From Ciona savignyi (lineage: Eukaryota > Chordata > Ascidiacea > Phlebobranchia > Cionidae), in the NCBI GenBank assembly GCA_000149265.1, contig CH003196.1, positions 263,819 through 327,818 on the forward strand: a stretch of 64,000 nucleotides of DNA, written 5' to 3'. The translations under genes and the position numbers were made by a program. Positions 49,701 to 60,441 of this stretch are shown here, piece by piece. The number at the start of each line of letters is the position of its first letter. The stretch's first letter is position 1. The notes under the pieces were generated by a model. It ran no database searches and was not told the origin of the DNA. It worked only from the letters and a program-made list of their open reading frames with translations.

Positions 49701-52700
49701 ATGCAGTTGCCCACACATCCTACCTATAGTAATGGAAAGTTGGCTAATGACTCCTAGCGCTCCCCGAATAGCTTTGGGCGATATTTCACCGAGATATAAC
49801 GGCACAACACCAGTTGCTAATCCTACATGAAAAACAGATTAAAACATGCTTTATACAGTGACCTCTTTCCTCACAATCCATTATTGTTTTGCATTAAGTA
49901 TTTAATCAAACATTAAAATAAGTAAGTATTCAATCAAACAGACGATCATCTAGCCTGAAGCAGGATTTACGGAGGTCAAGACAGCTACAGGGCTCATTCT
50001 TCACTCTGACCACTTTGTATAATACGACCAGTTAGTCTGGCGGTTTAGTGAGCCGCCTTTCAATCGAAAGGTTGCAAGTTCGAAACTGGTCGCTAGCTAG
50101 GCGGTTGTGTCCTGGGGCAAAGAACTTAACAGACATCGTCTGAACCCAGCAGATTAATGGGTTCTACCAAAAATAAAGGAACATGTCTATCATATACAAC
50201 ACACTGCAATAGCTCCGGTAACCCGACGGTGGGCACAAGATGATCTGACGATTGCCCGTGTGTTAACCCCCTTGGTATTGCCATTCATGGGGACAAACAT
50301 GAATATGTTAATCCTATGATTATGTGTTTAATTGCAACCCTGGTGTGCATTATTGGCTGTTGTTTTACTTTATTCCCCATTTTTCTTAATTTAGCAATTT
50401 AATCATGTGGCCAATTTAATAAGACATAGTAAAAAAACAAATTTTCCCAAAAGTGTGAGTAATAAGCATTTCTATCTTAATCCAATGAACATACCAGCAA
50501 ATATTCCAAGCAAAAATCGAGCAATAATTATCATTTCCAATGAGTTGGCAGCTTTACTTGTGCCCATGAGAATCGCACCAACAATTGAAAGGGAATTGGA
50601 CACCAAAAGAGCACCTTTTCTGTTAAATTTTGCAAAAAAAATTGAAAAAAGAGATGACAGTTTGGATAGGATAGGATTTTTTAACCTTGTAAATTAAAAA
50701 AAAAAGGAAAGTTATCACTTGGTAATCCATTGAATTTATTAAATTGACTTTTATTTTATTTTTTGACTTTGACTTAAGATATTGAAATGAATTCTGAGCG
50801 TGGGTACAATTTTATTTGAGGAATACTCATGTTGTAAATTGCTCATGGTCTACCCACATTGGCCTAATTTAACATTCTATTAGTACAACAACACCCATCA
50901 CTGAATTAAATATCCAACGTACCGACCAAACTTTTTAACAAAAAATCCAGTTGAGAAGGAACCAATCATCCCACCAACTGTGTAAATGGACACAGTAAAG
51001 GACCACAGGATTAAGTCACTGTCTGACAAGGTGGTAACTTCAACTACGGCAACTTGGTTTATCTCTGTCACCTTGTTTCCCACGGTTGCAGGATTCTGAT
51101 TTTTATTCAAGGTTTAGTGATAACTTTATTATAACTTTATCTGCAGGTGCTGCGTAACTTTATCTACAGAATTGCTGCTTACATTGCCTTTAAAGGTTTA
51201 GTGATAGATTAATTTGGCTCTGTCACAATCGAACTAAATCTTTTAATACCAGTATGTTATTAATTCAGATTTTTTTACAAATTTAATGAAAAAAGAGTGG
51301 TGAAGTTTGCCGACCTCCTGTGACAAAGTTGGTGTGGACTGTGGAGTCATATTGGACTATTAGCTAGAAAACCGCCAGGAATGATCAATTGCCAAAGGCA
51401 ACAAATATAAACTTTTACAAATGCATAAAAAAGAAATGCTGAAAATTTATAAAGGGGTTTATGGGTCTAATTAAACACACTTTCAATAAATGCTCAAAAT
51501 CTATTTAAAAAATGAAAAAGTCCAAGAAAAAAAGTCAACCACAACTGTGTAGAAAACAAACAATCATAATCCAGGTAAAACTATTTAACTGAAACTGTTA
51601 AAATGACAAAAAATCTATACCTCGCCATTTAAAGAGGACTCTGTTGTCTCATTTGCTGCCCCATACAGGTAGTTTGTTGTATTAGGATGTGGAGAAATGG
51701 TGTTCATTGATTCTGCATCATCATTCCCGAAGAAGTAGTCTTGTATCAACTACAAAAAGCTCACTGGTACCGTGCTGGACCGTTAAACAGACATTTAAGT
51801 CATCGAAAATAGCCAATTGCTATGAACAACTGTCATCACATTGGATGTTATTCGAGCTCGTAGAACAGTTTGTAGTGAATTGAACCAAGTATGTCTTTAT
51901 CCTATGCAACATGCTGTAATAGCTTTACTTATGAAACTGTGGCAATGCAGTATGATGATAACATTATAATGTAATTTGAGTGTAATTTTTCATACTTGTA
52001 AAAAATAATTTAAGTGTAATTTTTCATGTCTTTATCCCACATGAAAGCTGTCATAGCCTAACTTACAAAATTGGGGCAATGCACTATGGTAAAAATATTA
52101 TAACACAATTTGTGCATAATTTTTAAACTTACATATTTGCTGATACTGCTTTTAGCAAAGTTTACAAGTGTGGTAAAAAATAACAACATTAATTGACAGT
52201 TGACTAATGCTTAGTGAAAAGTTTACAAGAACGGTAAATATAGCCAACTACATTAATTGACAGTTGAAACAATAATTTACCGGTGCAGGAGCATTCACCA
52301 CAGCAATATTGTAGCCGTACTGAAAGGTGCTACCCATCACAGTGACTATCACCGCCAACACCAATGGAAAGGTGACCTTCTGTTTCTATATGGAATGTTG
52401 TAGTTATGTTTACAGGTTTGTAACATGTAATGTAACCCTGTCATATTGGTTAGCTTATGAAACACGATAAATTCACAAACAAAGTTTATTGGCTTATGTA
52501 CAAAGTCTACAATTTCTTGTTTTTACGCATACATGTGCTGCTGATGACACACTTTCTATATTCTATTATTAATAATTAACTAATAAACTCTGTAGTATGT
52601 TGCAATATGAGGTAAAACCTGAATATTACTAGTTAAATTACATTCTAAGTATTAAAAAACAACACAGTTCCTTTTAATTTTGTTACATCCAAACCCAATT

Positions 52701-53929
52701 CAATTTATTAAATGAATTGTGTGAAGTCTTATAGTTTTTTGGTTATTTGATTGGAAGAAAAATGATAGTATACTTAAACCTAAACTTTTATATTTTACTT
52801 TTCACTTTTAGTAAGGCCTAGCAGCCATAGCTCTTAACAAGAAATCAAATTTAAAAAAATTTGAGTTTATAATCATAACTTTCCGTCAAAGTTTATGGCA
52901 GTAAAACACTTCTAGATTTCTATGTTTGAGGCACATGCCGAACAATAATCAGAGTAAAAAATAAATTTAAGGTGGCTATCGTACATTTTACATTGTTCGT
53001 AATTTAGGAATTAGAATTTGGTTTAATTGGACATTTTAACTTAAAGCAACTAGTGTAACCGGTTAAATATTTAAATTTCGTTTTGACCTTGATTTGTTAT
53101 TGACTTTGGTTTAATGGTTGACTTTGACTTTTATTTGTTATTATGAGCCCTTCGGTTTCAGATGGGAACACATTTTGATTTTATTCTGTTTTTTTTCTGA
53201 ATAACGCTGGTGACAGATGTTCGGTGGCCAGATCATTGGGTGGAACGCGTTATCGAATCAGGTTAAAACTTTCAGGATTTTTAAATGGCATGCCCATAGT
53301 GTGCCTCAGCTGTTAATTTTTCAACAAACCCAAGGGGAATTCCCAAGGGTAAAAATATTTACTTTAAACTTGTACTAAATTTAAAAAATTACAACATGAA
53401 TCAGAAAAACATAACTAGAAATAAAATTAGCCAGTGTACACCTCCAAAATAGAATTATTACATGTAAAAGTTCTCCAAAATAGGAAGATCCTTCAAAATA
53501 ATTATTACATGTATAAATGAAGTGAAAACACAAAACTAAGTTAAACAAATATAGAATTTATATACAAACAAAAAGATGCGTATGCTCCAAACCTATCTTT
53601 AACTCTTTTTCAGGAAATCCCCATTTCTTAAATTCCACTGAAACTAGCGACCAGTCACATTTACTTTATATAATAAGAAAGAAAATGTCCAATCGAGTTT
53701 AATCTTCTGGTGATGTTAGCTAATATGGTTTGGATTTACAAAAATTCTAGGTATATTGTGTCAGGAAAATTCCCGAGAGATCAAAAAATATAAGTATGCT
53801 GGCGTAAAAGTATCCTGTTAAAGATTATTTACTTTATATTTTAAGGAAAGTTGCGGGTGAATAAAAAAAAATCTTTTTTCTAAGAAACTAATAATTACTT
53901 ACTTCATCGTGGTCATCGTGATCACCCAT
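43769..53929 (-). CDS. SLC2A/GLUT facilitative sugar transporter, 12 exons
   Basis: Complete model, 1635 bases, 544 aa. Exons: 53903-53929, 52281-52379, 51621-51749, 50923-51095, 50495-50619, 49724-49822, 48802-48981, 48190-48377, 47331-47441, 46233-46410, 44484-44611, 43769-43966. Family motifs in order: FGYN-like QYGYN in TM1, GGMIGSF then [35 protein letters not shown] in TM7, DRLGRK, GPGPVPW in TM10, RPAA, and PETKGKTF at the end of TM12. It closely fits the class I/II GLUT proteins, plasma-membrane hexose uniporters. The TM7 QLS of glucose-selective class I GLUTs is not present (QFTQQ). The first extracellular loop is enlarged and has NTT and NET sequons. The intron after 46233 begins GA, not GT. 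The start codon is the only ATG before the TM1 exon with a matching donor. Confidence 0.95.
44108..44450. repeat. short tandem array resembling the SINE tail
   Basis: About eight diverged units of 40-50 bases built on GGTATTCATGTTTATCTCTG followed by an AA-rich segment and a GGGATAT. The unit is close to the 3' terminus of the main SINE read in minus orientation (GATATTCATGTTTATCCCCG). It lies in the last intron of the SLC2A gene. Confidence 0.7.
44690..45004 (-). repeat. tRNA-derived SINE, near full length
   Basis: Main SINE family with a small internal duplication near the 3' terminus, in the GA-AG intron of the SLC2A gene. Confidence 0.85.
45280..46159 (-). repeat. tRNA-derived SINE split by a hAT MITE
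   Basis: The SINE tail (45280-45337) and body (45917-46159) are separated by the element at 45338-45916. The SINE reads continuously once the insert and one 8-bp duplication are removed. Confidence 0.85.
45338..45916. mobile_element. hAT-type element nested in a SINE
   Basis: 579 bp, terminal inverted repeats TAGGGCTGCGAA... and ...TTCGCAGCCCTA, flanked by the 8-bp duplication GTTAACAC (45330-45337, 45917-45924). Next to the ends lie palindromic GGTTAACCG-type motifs. Inside there are about four tandem units of 40-50 bases (about 45490-45660). Non-coding. Confidence 0.9.
46432..46566. repeat. family-B AT-rich repeat
   Basis: Same repeat as 7515-7680, in the SLC2A intron upstream of exon 46233-46410. 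Confidence 0.55.
46697..46860 (+). repeat. old, diverged SINE
   Basis: Recognisable from the GTGTCCTTGG segment onward, with many substitutions. It lies beside a younger copy of opposite orientation (46882-47177), giving an inverted pair. Confidence 0.5.
46882..47177 (-). repeat. tRNA-derived SINE, near full length
   Basis: Main SINE family within the SLC2A intron between exons 47331-47441 and 46233-46410. Confidence 0.85.
47981..48127. mobile_element. possible small insertion element with 8-10-bp TSD
   Basis: About 147 bp starting TAGTGATTCCCAAAG, flanked on both sides by TGCTCTAGCC or nearly so. The target duplication suggests a hAT-like insertion, but the right end is not a clear inverted repeat of the left. 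Confidence 0.45.
48553..48730 (+). repeat. tRNA-derived SINE, 5' truncated
   Basis: 3' part of the main SINE family in an SLC2A intron. A more diverged SINE-like block lies just upstream (about 48395-48490). Confidence 0.8.
49427..49590. repeat. family-B AT-rich repeat
   Basis: Same repeat as 7515-7680, in an SLC2A intron. Confidence 0.6.
50026..50318 (+). repeat. tRNA-derived SINE, near full length
   Basis: Main SINE family with good A-box and B-box-like segments and the 3' tail; in an SLC2A intron. Confidence 0.88.
53200..53870. repeat. dispersed repeat shared with 20430-21250
   Basis: Several blocks match 20430-21250 in order. It lies in intron 1 of the SLC2A gene, upstream of exon 52281-52379. 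No coding potential seen. Confidence 0.5.
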
Positions 53930-54487
53930 CTTAGAATTAACCAACAAAGCTAGTAGATCCTATAAGCTACAATGACCAATGCTAATGTATAACACAAAAT
54001 GACTTGTAAATTTTTGGTAAAGTTTCTTTAGATAACTATTTCAATTTCTGAGCTTACTTATAACTAAATGCTATATTATGCAAGAGACACTATTTGCAAG
54101 AAGGGTCAACTCTGTCTAAGGTACACCGGTATGGTGGCGTAGTTAATGATTTACTTGTAGTTAGTTAATAAGTAATTTTTGAGCATGTGTAAAATAGAAA
54201 TTTTACAACCAAAAAAAATATATTTTTTTACAATTATTAAGAATTTACTGGCGATACTTGCAAAATGTTGATTTATACAAACTGAGATTAGATCATGCTA
54301 TGTATCGGTAACATTCTGAAGCATACAACATTTTCATTCAATTTCGATCTCTAATTTATAAATATTAGAAAAGTAGTAACTTCTGTACTGGATTCAAGTG
54401 TGTATTATGTTAAATACATAAAAAGAAAAATTAATTACATCAAATAAAAGCGTTTAATTATCTTAGTTGACTCAATACTTTTTAGAG

Positions 54488-54831
54488 CAGCATTTCTCAA
54501 ACTGGGTGCCCAAACTCTCAAGTGTTTAAGTTTTTTTTAAAGAAGCTATTTATAATACACTAGGCATGCATGCTACGAGCAAGCTTGTGACACTTGATTG
54601 TGTGCTATTTATTAGATAACTGATATTATTATTGCATTTGCCTTTTTAAGTACTATGGGTGATGGTCATGTTAATTGTATTGGATTGTAATGTTATACTG
54701 TATTTGTGAACAAGCCGTCTGCCAGTATCATTTGCAAAATAAATTTGATTAAAACTAACTTATTTTTTGACAACCTACTACAAAATTTTTATTTACTTCG
54801 CCGCAAGCAAATGAAAGTTTGATAACCACTG
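54488..54831. mobile_element. hAT-type MITE with perfect 8-bp TSD
   Basis: 344 bp, ends CAGCATTTCTCAAAC... and ...GTTTGATAACCACTG, flanked by TTTTAGAG (54480-54487, 54832-54839). It lies about 560 bases upstream of the SLC2A start codon. Confidence 0.88.
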
Positions 54832-54892
54832 TTTTAGAGGGTTATCAACACACAACCATTTGCTTCATGGGATGGGTGCAATTTGTACTTTT

Positions 54893-55022
54893 TAGTTTAG
54901 TTTATTAATTGCTCCTTCGTTACAATAAAGAAGAATAGAAAAATTATTTTAAGTTAATGAGGCAGAAAAAAACAGCAAAACTACAGTAGTTAAAACATGT
55001 CAGTGAATAGACACATTACAAA
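54893..55022. repeat. family-B AT-rich repeat
   Basis: Same repeat as 7515-7680, upstream of the SLC2A gene. Confidence 0.5.
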
Positions 55023-55376
55023 TTAAGGAAAAAAATGATGTGGCCGTTAAACCTTACATTAATAAAAATACATTTTCGTAAGCAATATCTGGTTGTTTCT
55101 ACTTTTAGAAAATAGAGTTTGTAGAAAACTTTTGTATTTGTTTTAAAATCAAGCTTTTATTTTGTTTTTAAATCAATAAATTTAATAAATCTGTCCAATA
55201 AAAATTAAGTTATATATGTGTAGCATTACAAAATGTTAACGTCCTGAGCTGAAACAAGCACTGGTAACAATAAATTGCTTAATGTTGGAACAGCATTTTC
55301 CGGACATTTTTAGTACCTAATAATAAACTACATATACAGTTTTCATAAGTTATCACCTGTATTTAAACAGTTGCCA

Positions 55377-57505
55377 TCAGATATAATGAATTCGTAGTTC
55401 TAATGATATTCTTTGCCTTTGAAACAATGAACGCACAGCATATTCTCGATCAACCTCCAATATCTGAAACACAAGTACATTGCTTGACCTAAGAGCAATT
55501 GGGACAAAAGCCTTGTCATTTAACTTTGTGGTGGGTTCTTCAGCTAGTTTACACATGTGCGACTTTTTCATTTAAAAGAACAACAGGGCAGAAGTTGATA
55601 AAGTTTTCTGCACACAAATCGAGCAGATAGGATATTCATTTTTATCACCGAGACTGGGAAAACTACACAGACAATTGTCAGATTACCTTGCAGCCACCAT
55701 TGGGTTGCTGGAGCATTTTCAGTATGCTTGAGGCTTTCCTTCAATTTGGCGGAACTAATTAATCCGCTGGGTTCAGGCAATTTCCTTTAAGTGCCCAAGG
55801 ACACAACTAAATAGCCAGCAACCGGTTTCGTACCTGCAACCTTTAGTCTGAAAGGCAATCTTGGGAATAAGTCTTACCACCTGTTTTCCACATATCCCCT
55901 TGGAATACCTGATGATTGGCATATTCAAACCTTGTTGACTTGTCTTTATACTACAGTGACTCTAAAACATTTAAAAATTATTTATATTTAAAATATAAAA
56001 GTAGCAATTAACATGGAATAATTAACAGTTACATAAGGTAATATTACTCTTATATATAACCTTGGATGACTACACTAGATATAGATATATATGTCTGCAG
56101 AATCTGCCGACCACTTAGTCTGGCGGTTTAGTGCGACGCTTTTCAACCGAAGGGTTGCAGTTACGAAACTGGTTGCTAGCTAGTCTGTTATAACAATGGG
56201 CAAGCCACTTAACAGACATAGCCTGAACCCAGTGAATTAAATCATACACAAAACACTGCAAAAGCTTCGATAACTCGACGGTGAATGCGAGGTCATCTGA
56301 CGATTGGCCCGTGTGTTCATCCCCTTGGTTTTTTCATTCATGGGGATAAGGATAAACATGAATATCCTATCTGTTTGGTAAAAAAATAGCTTAAGAAGAA
56401 TATTTCTATGGTTAATATTTTAGTGCTAAGATGTAAATTGGTAGTGAAAAAATTTTCCCACAGGAACAGTTAGCCAGGCAAATCAGTGCTTACAAAATAT
56501 TTAGGATACAACCAGGCCCGGTGCTAGGAACCGCGGGGCCCAATTAGAAATTGGATGGCGGGGCCCCTACTCTTCATAGCAAAATTTATGGGTGTTTATA
56601 TATCATAAAATACATACCAGTACATACAAACTACAAAAATAGACATTTAATACTTGCTATAAAACAAATTAAAGGTAATGTGGATGCTTATTTACGATAT
56701 ATTGTTTTACTTCCAAACATATATATATGTACCGGTATATTGTTTAGCAACCATATTCATTATGACGTAACAGGCAGACACAGAAATATAAATTTGACGT
56801 AGTTACGATGCATAACAAATTAATATTATGAGAAAGAATATTATTTCACTTTTTATTTTACGTTTCAGTAGTATTTTAAACCTCGTAATACAGAAAGACC
56901 CCCGCTAGCGCGGGGCCCCTTCAAGGTGCGGGGCCCAATTTGATCTAATCGGTCAAATCGGCCTAAAACCGGCCCTGGATACAACCATGATTTCAGTATC
57001 GGAAGTTTCTTTAGCATTCTCACGCATCAACTCAGGCAAATTCAAAATTCTAAGCTTCACGGTGCTTTCCCCAAAAAGGCATGAAGGTGCTTTCCCCAAA
57101 TCATTTAAACAATAAAATTTATACAAAATTAAAGTTTAGAACTCAGTCATTACCACTCTTTATGGCTTTGGTTTCAGAATAAAACATAATGCAATTCATC
57201 AACAAAACACTCAACTGACGCGGCGATGTTACAACTACCTAATTTAATACACTGAAGTAATTTTAACCCATTCAAATTGCAATATACCTGTTGTTTTTAG
57301 AAATAAATGACTTGAACAACCAGATTTGGTTAGATGACTTTAATAAACAGCAACGAGTACGGTTAATTGGGTTATGGACATCAGCTGCAGGACACACAAT
57401 GTTTGTTTTTTGACAAGCTGCAACTTCGTTAGTCAATTCGAAATCAGTTCGTGGCTTAGTCAAGAAACGTAAAACACTCGTTTTACCTGTTGGTCTGGCG
57501 AGCAT
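55377..57505 (-). CDS. possible small gene, unassigned exons
   Basis: Tentative. A minus-strand frame from 57505 (MLARPTGKTSVLRFLTKPRT...) ends at an AG|GTATAT donor (exon boundary about 57286). A 28-base exon bounded by AG and GT at about 55883-55910 would continue in phase as RYSKGICGKQ. A third open segment (to a stop at 55377) contains LEVDREYAVRSLFQRQR. The first two pieces vaguely recall the mitochondrial bS18 family (a Cys pair, then FIS...GxCGKQ), but the third does not fit and the link is weak. Codon-like composition and matching phases are the only support. Confidence 0.25.
55627..55859 (-). repeat. tRNA-derived SINE, diverged
   Basis: Main SINE family with deletions, minus orientation. 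Confidence 0.7.
56109..56371 (+). repeat. tRNA-derived SINE
   Basis: Main SINE family, moderately diverged with a short internal deletion. It forms an inverted pair with 55627-55859. Confidence 0.8.
56513..56977. mobile_element. hAT-type non-autonomous element with perfect 8-bp TSD
   Basis: 465 bp with CAGGCCCGGTGCTAG... and ...CTAAAACCGGCCCTG ends, flanked by GATACAAC (56505-56512, 56978-56985). GC-rich CGGGGCCC blocks near both ends contrast with an AT-rich centre. Confidence 0.88.
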
Positions 57506-57639
57506 TAGTCATGTAAATTGCAGTGTTTTCCCTGCTGATTTAGTCTGGTTTGCAAACCCTCGAGTTCTTACACATTTTGTGCGGCCCCTGGGTTTCCAAT
57601 ATACGGTTATAAACTCATAGGCCTAATCGTTCTTATAGG

Positions 57640-57769
57640 ATGTAGGATAGGATAGGATATTCATGTTTATCCCCGTGAATGGAAAAACCAAGAGGGTTAA
57701 CATACGGGCGATCGTCAGATCACCTCGCGCCCACACTTCCTTCAATTTCGCTAGACTAACCGGCCGGAC
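57640..57769 (-). repeat. tRNA-derived SINE, large internal deletion
   Basis: Both ends of the main family are present and the middle is missing. Confidence 0.7.
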
Positions 57770-57982
57770 TATATCTTCTGCATCCTAAAAACTTCTTTGC
57801 ACAAGATTGTATCTATTTTAGAATTGCCCTTAAAAATTGGATTGTCGTCGGTGTCACAGGTAAACAAATGTGCAAGCCTAAAATATATTATTTTTTGAGT
57901 TATGCTCTTAACATATAATTAGATTCCTACCAGCACATAGAAGACAATACAAGCAGGTATATATATATATATATATATATAT

Positions 57983-58420
57983 ACATTAGAACCCCGCTTA
58001 CCTGACCACCTATGGGACCGTGATCACGCGGTCGCGTTAGCGGGGTGGTCGTGTTAGTGAATTTTGATTTGCAAAAAAAAAATGAATTTAATACTAAAGT
58101 TTATCTTGTTGGATTCAGTTCTGTCTGCCACATTTTTTTGTGTGTGCTCATTTATTCTTATTGTTTTGATCATAAATAAAATTTAACTTTGTTATTTTGG
58201 TGACAAAGGGAAATTATTTAGCACAAGTGGTCACCTAAGCGGAGTCAAATTTATAGTTTTGGACCAAAATATGGCGGTCCTGGTCTGGAAACCGGGGTGG
58301 TCGCGTTATTGAAACAGAATACAATGCATTACCATAGTAAATTATTTGGAACCGCACTAAAGTGGTCTTGATAGTGAAGTGGTCGTGTTATCGAGGTGGT
58401 CTCCAAGCGGGGTTCCACTG
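57983..58420. mobile_element. MITE in an AT microsatellite
   Basis: About 438 bp with ends TTAGAACCCCGCTTACC... and ...CCAAGCGGGGTTCCACTG as inverted repeats, flanked by TA dinucleotide runs (57958-57982 and from 58421). This fits TA target preference as in Tc1/mariner-type elements; the class is inference. A truncated relative is at 34160-34481. Confidence 0.7.
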
Positions 58421-58447
58421 TATATATATATATATATGCATTTAAAT

Positions 58448-58985
58448 CCGGCGCGTGCAACATACGGCCCGCGGTACCTATTTACGTGGCCCGATGCAGA
58501 CTTCGTGCTTAGTAGTCTATTCATTAAAGAACTTTCTCTGAATTGTAACGACATCATTGGCATTTTTACTACAATATAAAGATACATTACACTGCGATTA
58601 AATTCTATCTATAGTACTGTGACCTCTTATTGTTACAGCATAATATACATTGCATAAAAACAGCCATTTTCTGGCAGTAGTACAGTATTACGTGTATTAC
58701 TACATGTTATTATATGATAAAGCTTAACAAAGTTCGAATGTCTAGCAGTAAAAAAGGCTGATTTGCCAAAACACTAATGCAGTAAAATGCAGCAATTGGA
58801 AAAGTATTTGAGCAAACTGCAAGATGTATTTCATGGTTACAAAAAGGACACTGAGTAAGTTTCAAAACTGAGCTTTTAGATAACTGAAGCAATTGCCGAA
58901 AAATGGAGTTGTTTGTATGGTATGGCCCGCGCTATCTCTATACTTGTACGTTTTGGCCCATTGCGCGAAACAGTTGCACGCCCCT
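58448..58985. mobile_element. hAT-like element, imperfect ends
   Basis: About 538 bp with GGCGCGTGCAAC... and ...GTTGCACGCCCCTG ends. The flanking ATTTAAA duplication matches in seven positions (58440-58446, 58986-58992). Its right-hand duplication contains the TTAA at which the next element sits. Confidence 0.65.
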
Positions 58986-59762
58986 GATTTAAAGGGGAGG
59001 GCATCTGAAGTCAATTTTAAGAATATCTTAATAAATGGAAAAAACTACGCTGATTTCAAAAATCAAATCAGTTTCTTCCAAATATTTTTTTGTTAAAGAG
59101 TTATGAGCAAAAATGCATTTCATTTTATGTTAGGGGATTTCCCGTATTACGTCATTGACGTTGTTGAGATTTCGTGCCTATATGCATTGTACACAATCAT
59201 GTGCCAGTTTAGAGGTGAATTAGTAACAGAAGCGCCTGCAGGAGCGTTGTATTTTTGTTTTTTTATGGAGACTTAGCATAACACTTGTCATATAGCCTAA
59301 CTGAACCAATGTACGCGCGTGACAGCTTACCTAAAGCGCGCTCATTCAGGCCTGCACGATCCTGGACCTAAGCTGAATGCTGAGGTATACAGGTCTCGTA
59401 TTTAAATGACTTTAGAATAATAAGTCTTAGCAATTTATATCATAAATCATAGAAGTGAAGACAGAACAAGAAAACTAGAACAGGAGGCAGTAAACTGTAA
59501 CTGCCAGCAATTTATAGAAATAAACCAGCCATCAATCAAAGATCCAGACTATGCGGTGGGAACAGCCCTATTTCTTTCATGATTGTTGCTTTTCAATATA
59601 TAGCTATAATCTGCAATATAGACTAGCAATGTTATTATCAACCCCTAGGCTACAAACTGAGAAGTGTGAGGGATTTGGTATACATATGCATAGAAGTTGT
59701 AACTAATTTCTTTTGTTTTCTTCATTTCTAGAGTAAATTTAAGTTAATGTTGTAACACTAAA

Positions 59763-60122
59763 ATGGATGACAGTTTTCAGCATTCTGGCATGGATGAAAG
59801 AAATTTTATTGTACACAATAAAATAACACAAATTCAGTCATATGCGTTTAAACCAAGGAAAACGTCTGAAAGTATCTTTGAAGATGCAAGCCCTATAGAA
59901 GAAAATGTTTATTTAGAAACATTACCTATTGACATGACTTGGTGCCGTTGCAAAAACTGTATTCTTATGGACACACCGCAAGAATGTTTATGCTGCATGA
60001 ATGTACATGTATTTGTACACAAAATAACACCACACTGGACTTGCACTACTAAAAGCCCTTATTTTTCAATTATCTACTTGGATAAAGAAGTTCTTGAAGT
60101 TGCACTTGATGTACTGGGTTGA
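59763..60122 (+). CDS. P2X7 C-terminal-domain-like protein, transposon cargo
   Basis: 119 aa, complete small frame in the centre of the TTAA element. Residues about 57-115 follow the Cys pattern of the intracellular C-terminal (ballast) domain of P2X7 receptors: LPIDMTWCRCKNCILMDT, then ECLCC, a later W-T-C, and a terminal LDKEVLEVAL-like helix. The rest of that domain, with its aromatic-rich tail, is missing. No membrane segment is present, so this is not a channel. Such P2X7C-like domains occur alone in many invertebrate proteins, some linked to mobile elements. Its last 49 bases overlap the THAP fragment on the other strand. Confidence 0.6.
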   Translation: MDDSFQHSGMDERNFIVHNKITQIQSYAFKPRKTSESIFEDASPIEENVYLETLPIDMTWCRCKNCILMDTPQECLCCMNVHVFVHKITPHWTCTTKSPYFSIIYLDKEVLEVALDVLG

Positions 60123-60441
60123 TCACTATGTTTAAAATCATAATCAGAAAAATTAAAAACTGTTGGAACTGTATTTTTCACCAAGTGGTTTGTTTTCATC
60201 ATCTTGGCCACTCCATTGGAGTCAAATACAATTTTACTATGATAATCCTTGTCACAAATATGTGCACTACACACTGCGGTTCTTTTTCCAGGTAGTTTAG
60301 AACGCTTGCATTGTTGTATTCATTGCTTCATCTGTTTTTTGTCGTTGTGAGGAAATCGATGGAAGAGCACAGGTGGATTGGAATTTCGTGTGCTGTAATA
60401 GGAATTTGTACATCCCGGAGCAAAACAATATGCTCCAATCA
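60074..60441 (-). pseudogene. THAP domain fragment with an in-frame stop
   Basis: Minus-strand translation shows the THAP zinc-finger layout: C-x4-C (YCFAPGC), FHRFPHNDKK, then CSAHICDKDY and the closing NTVPTVFNF (AVPTIF in the family). The conserved Trp after KQ is a TGA stop (60320-60322), one base from TGG, and there is no ATG before the finger. After the domain the frame runs a short Ser/Thr-rich tail to a stop at 60074. Most likely the DNA-binding N-terminus of a decayed Kolobok-type transposase. Confidence 0.75.

Noticed and set aside
51870-52100. Very diverged SINE-like or duplicated blocks in an SLC2A intron
   Set aside because: A few segment matches only; too decayed to delimit.
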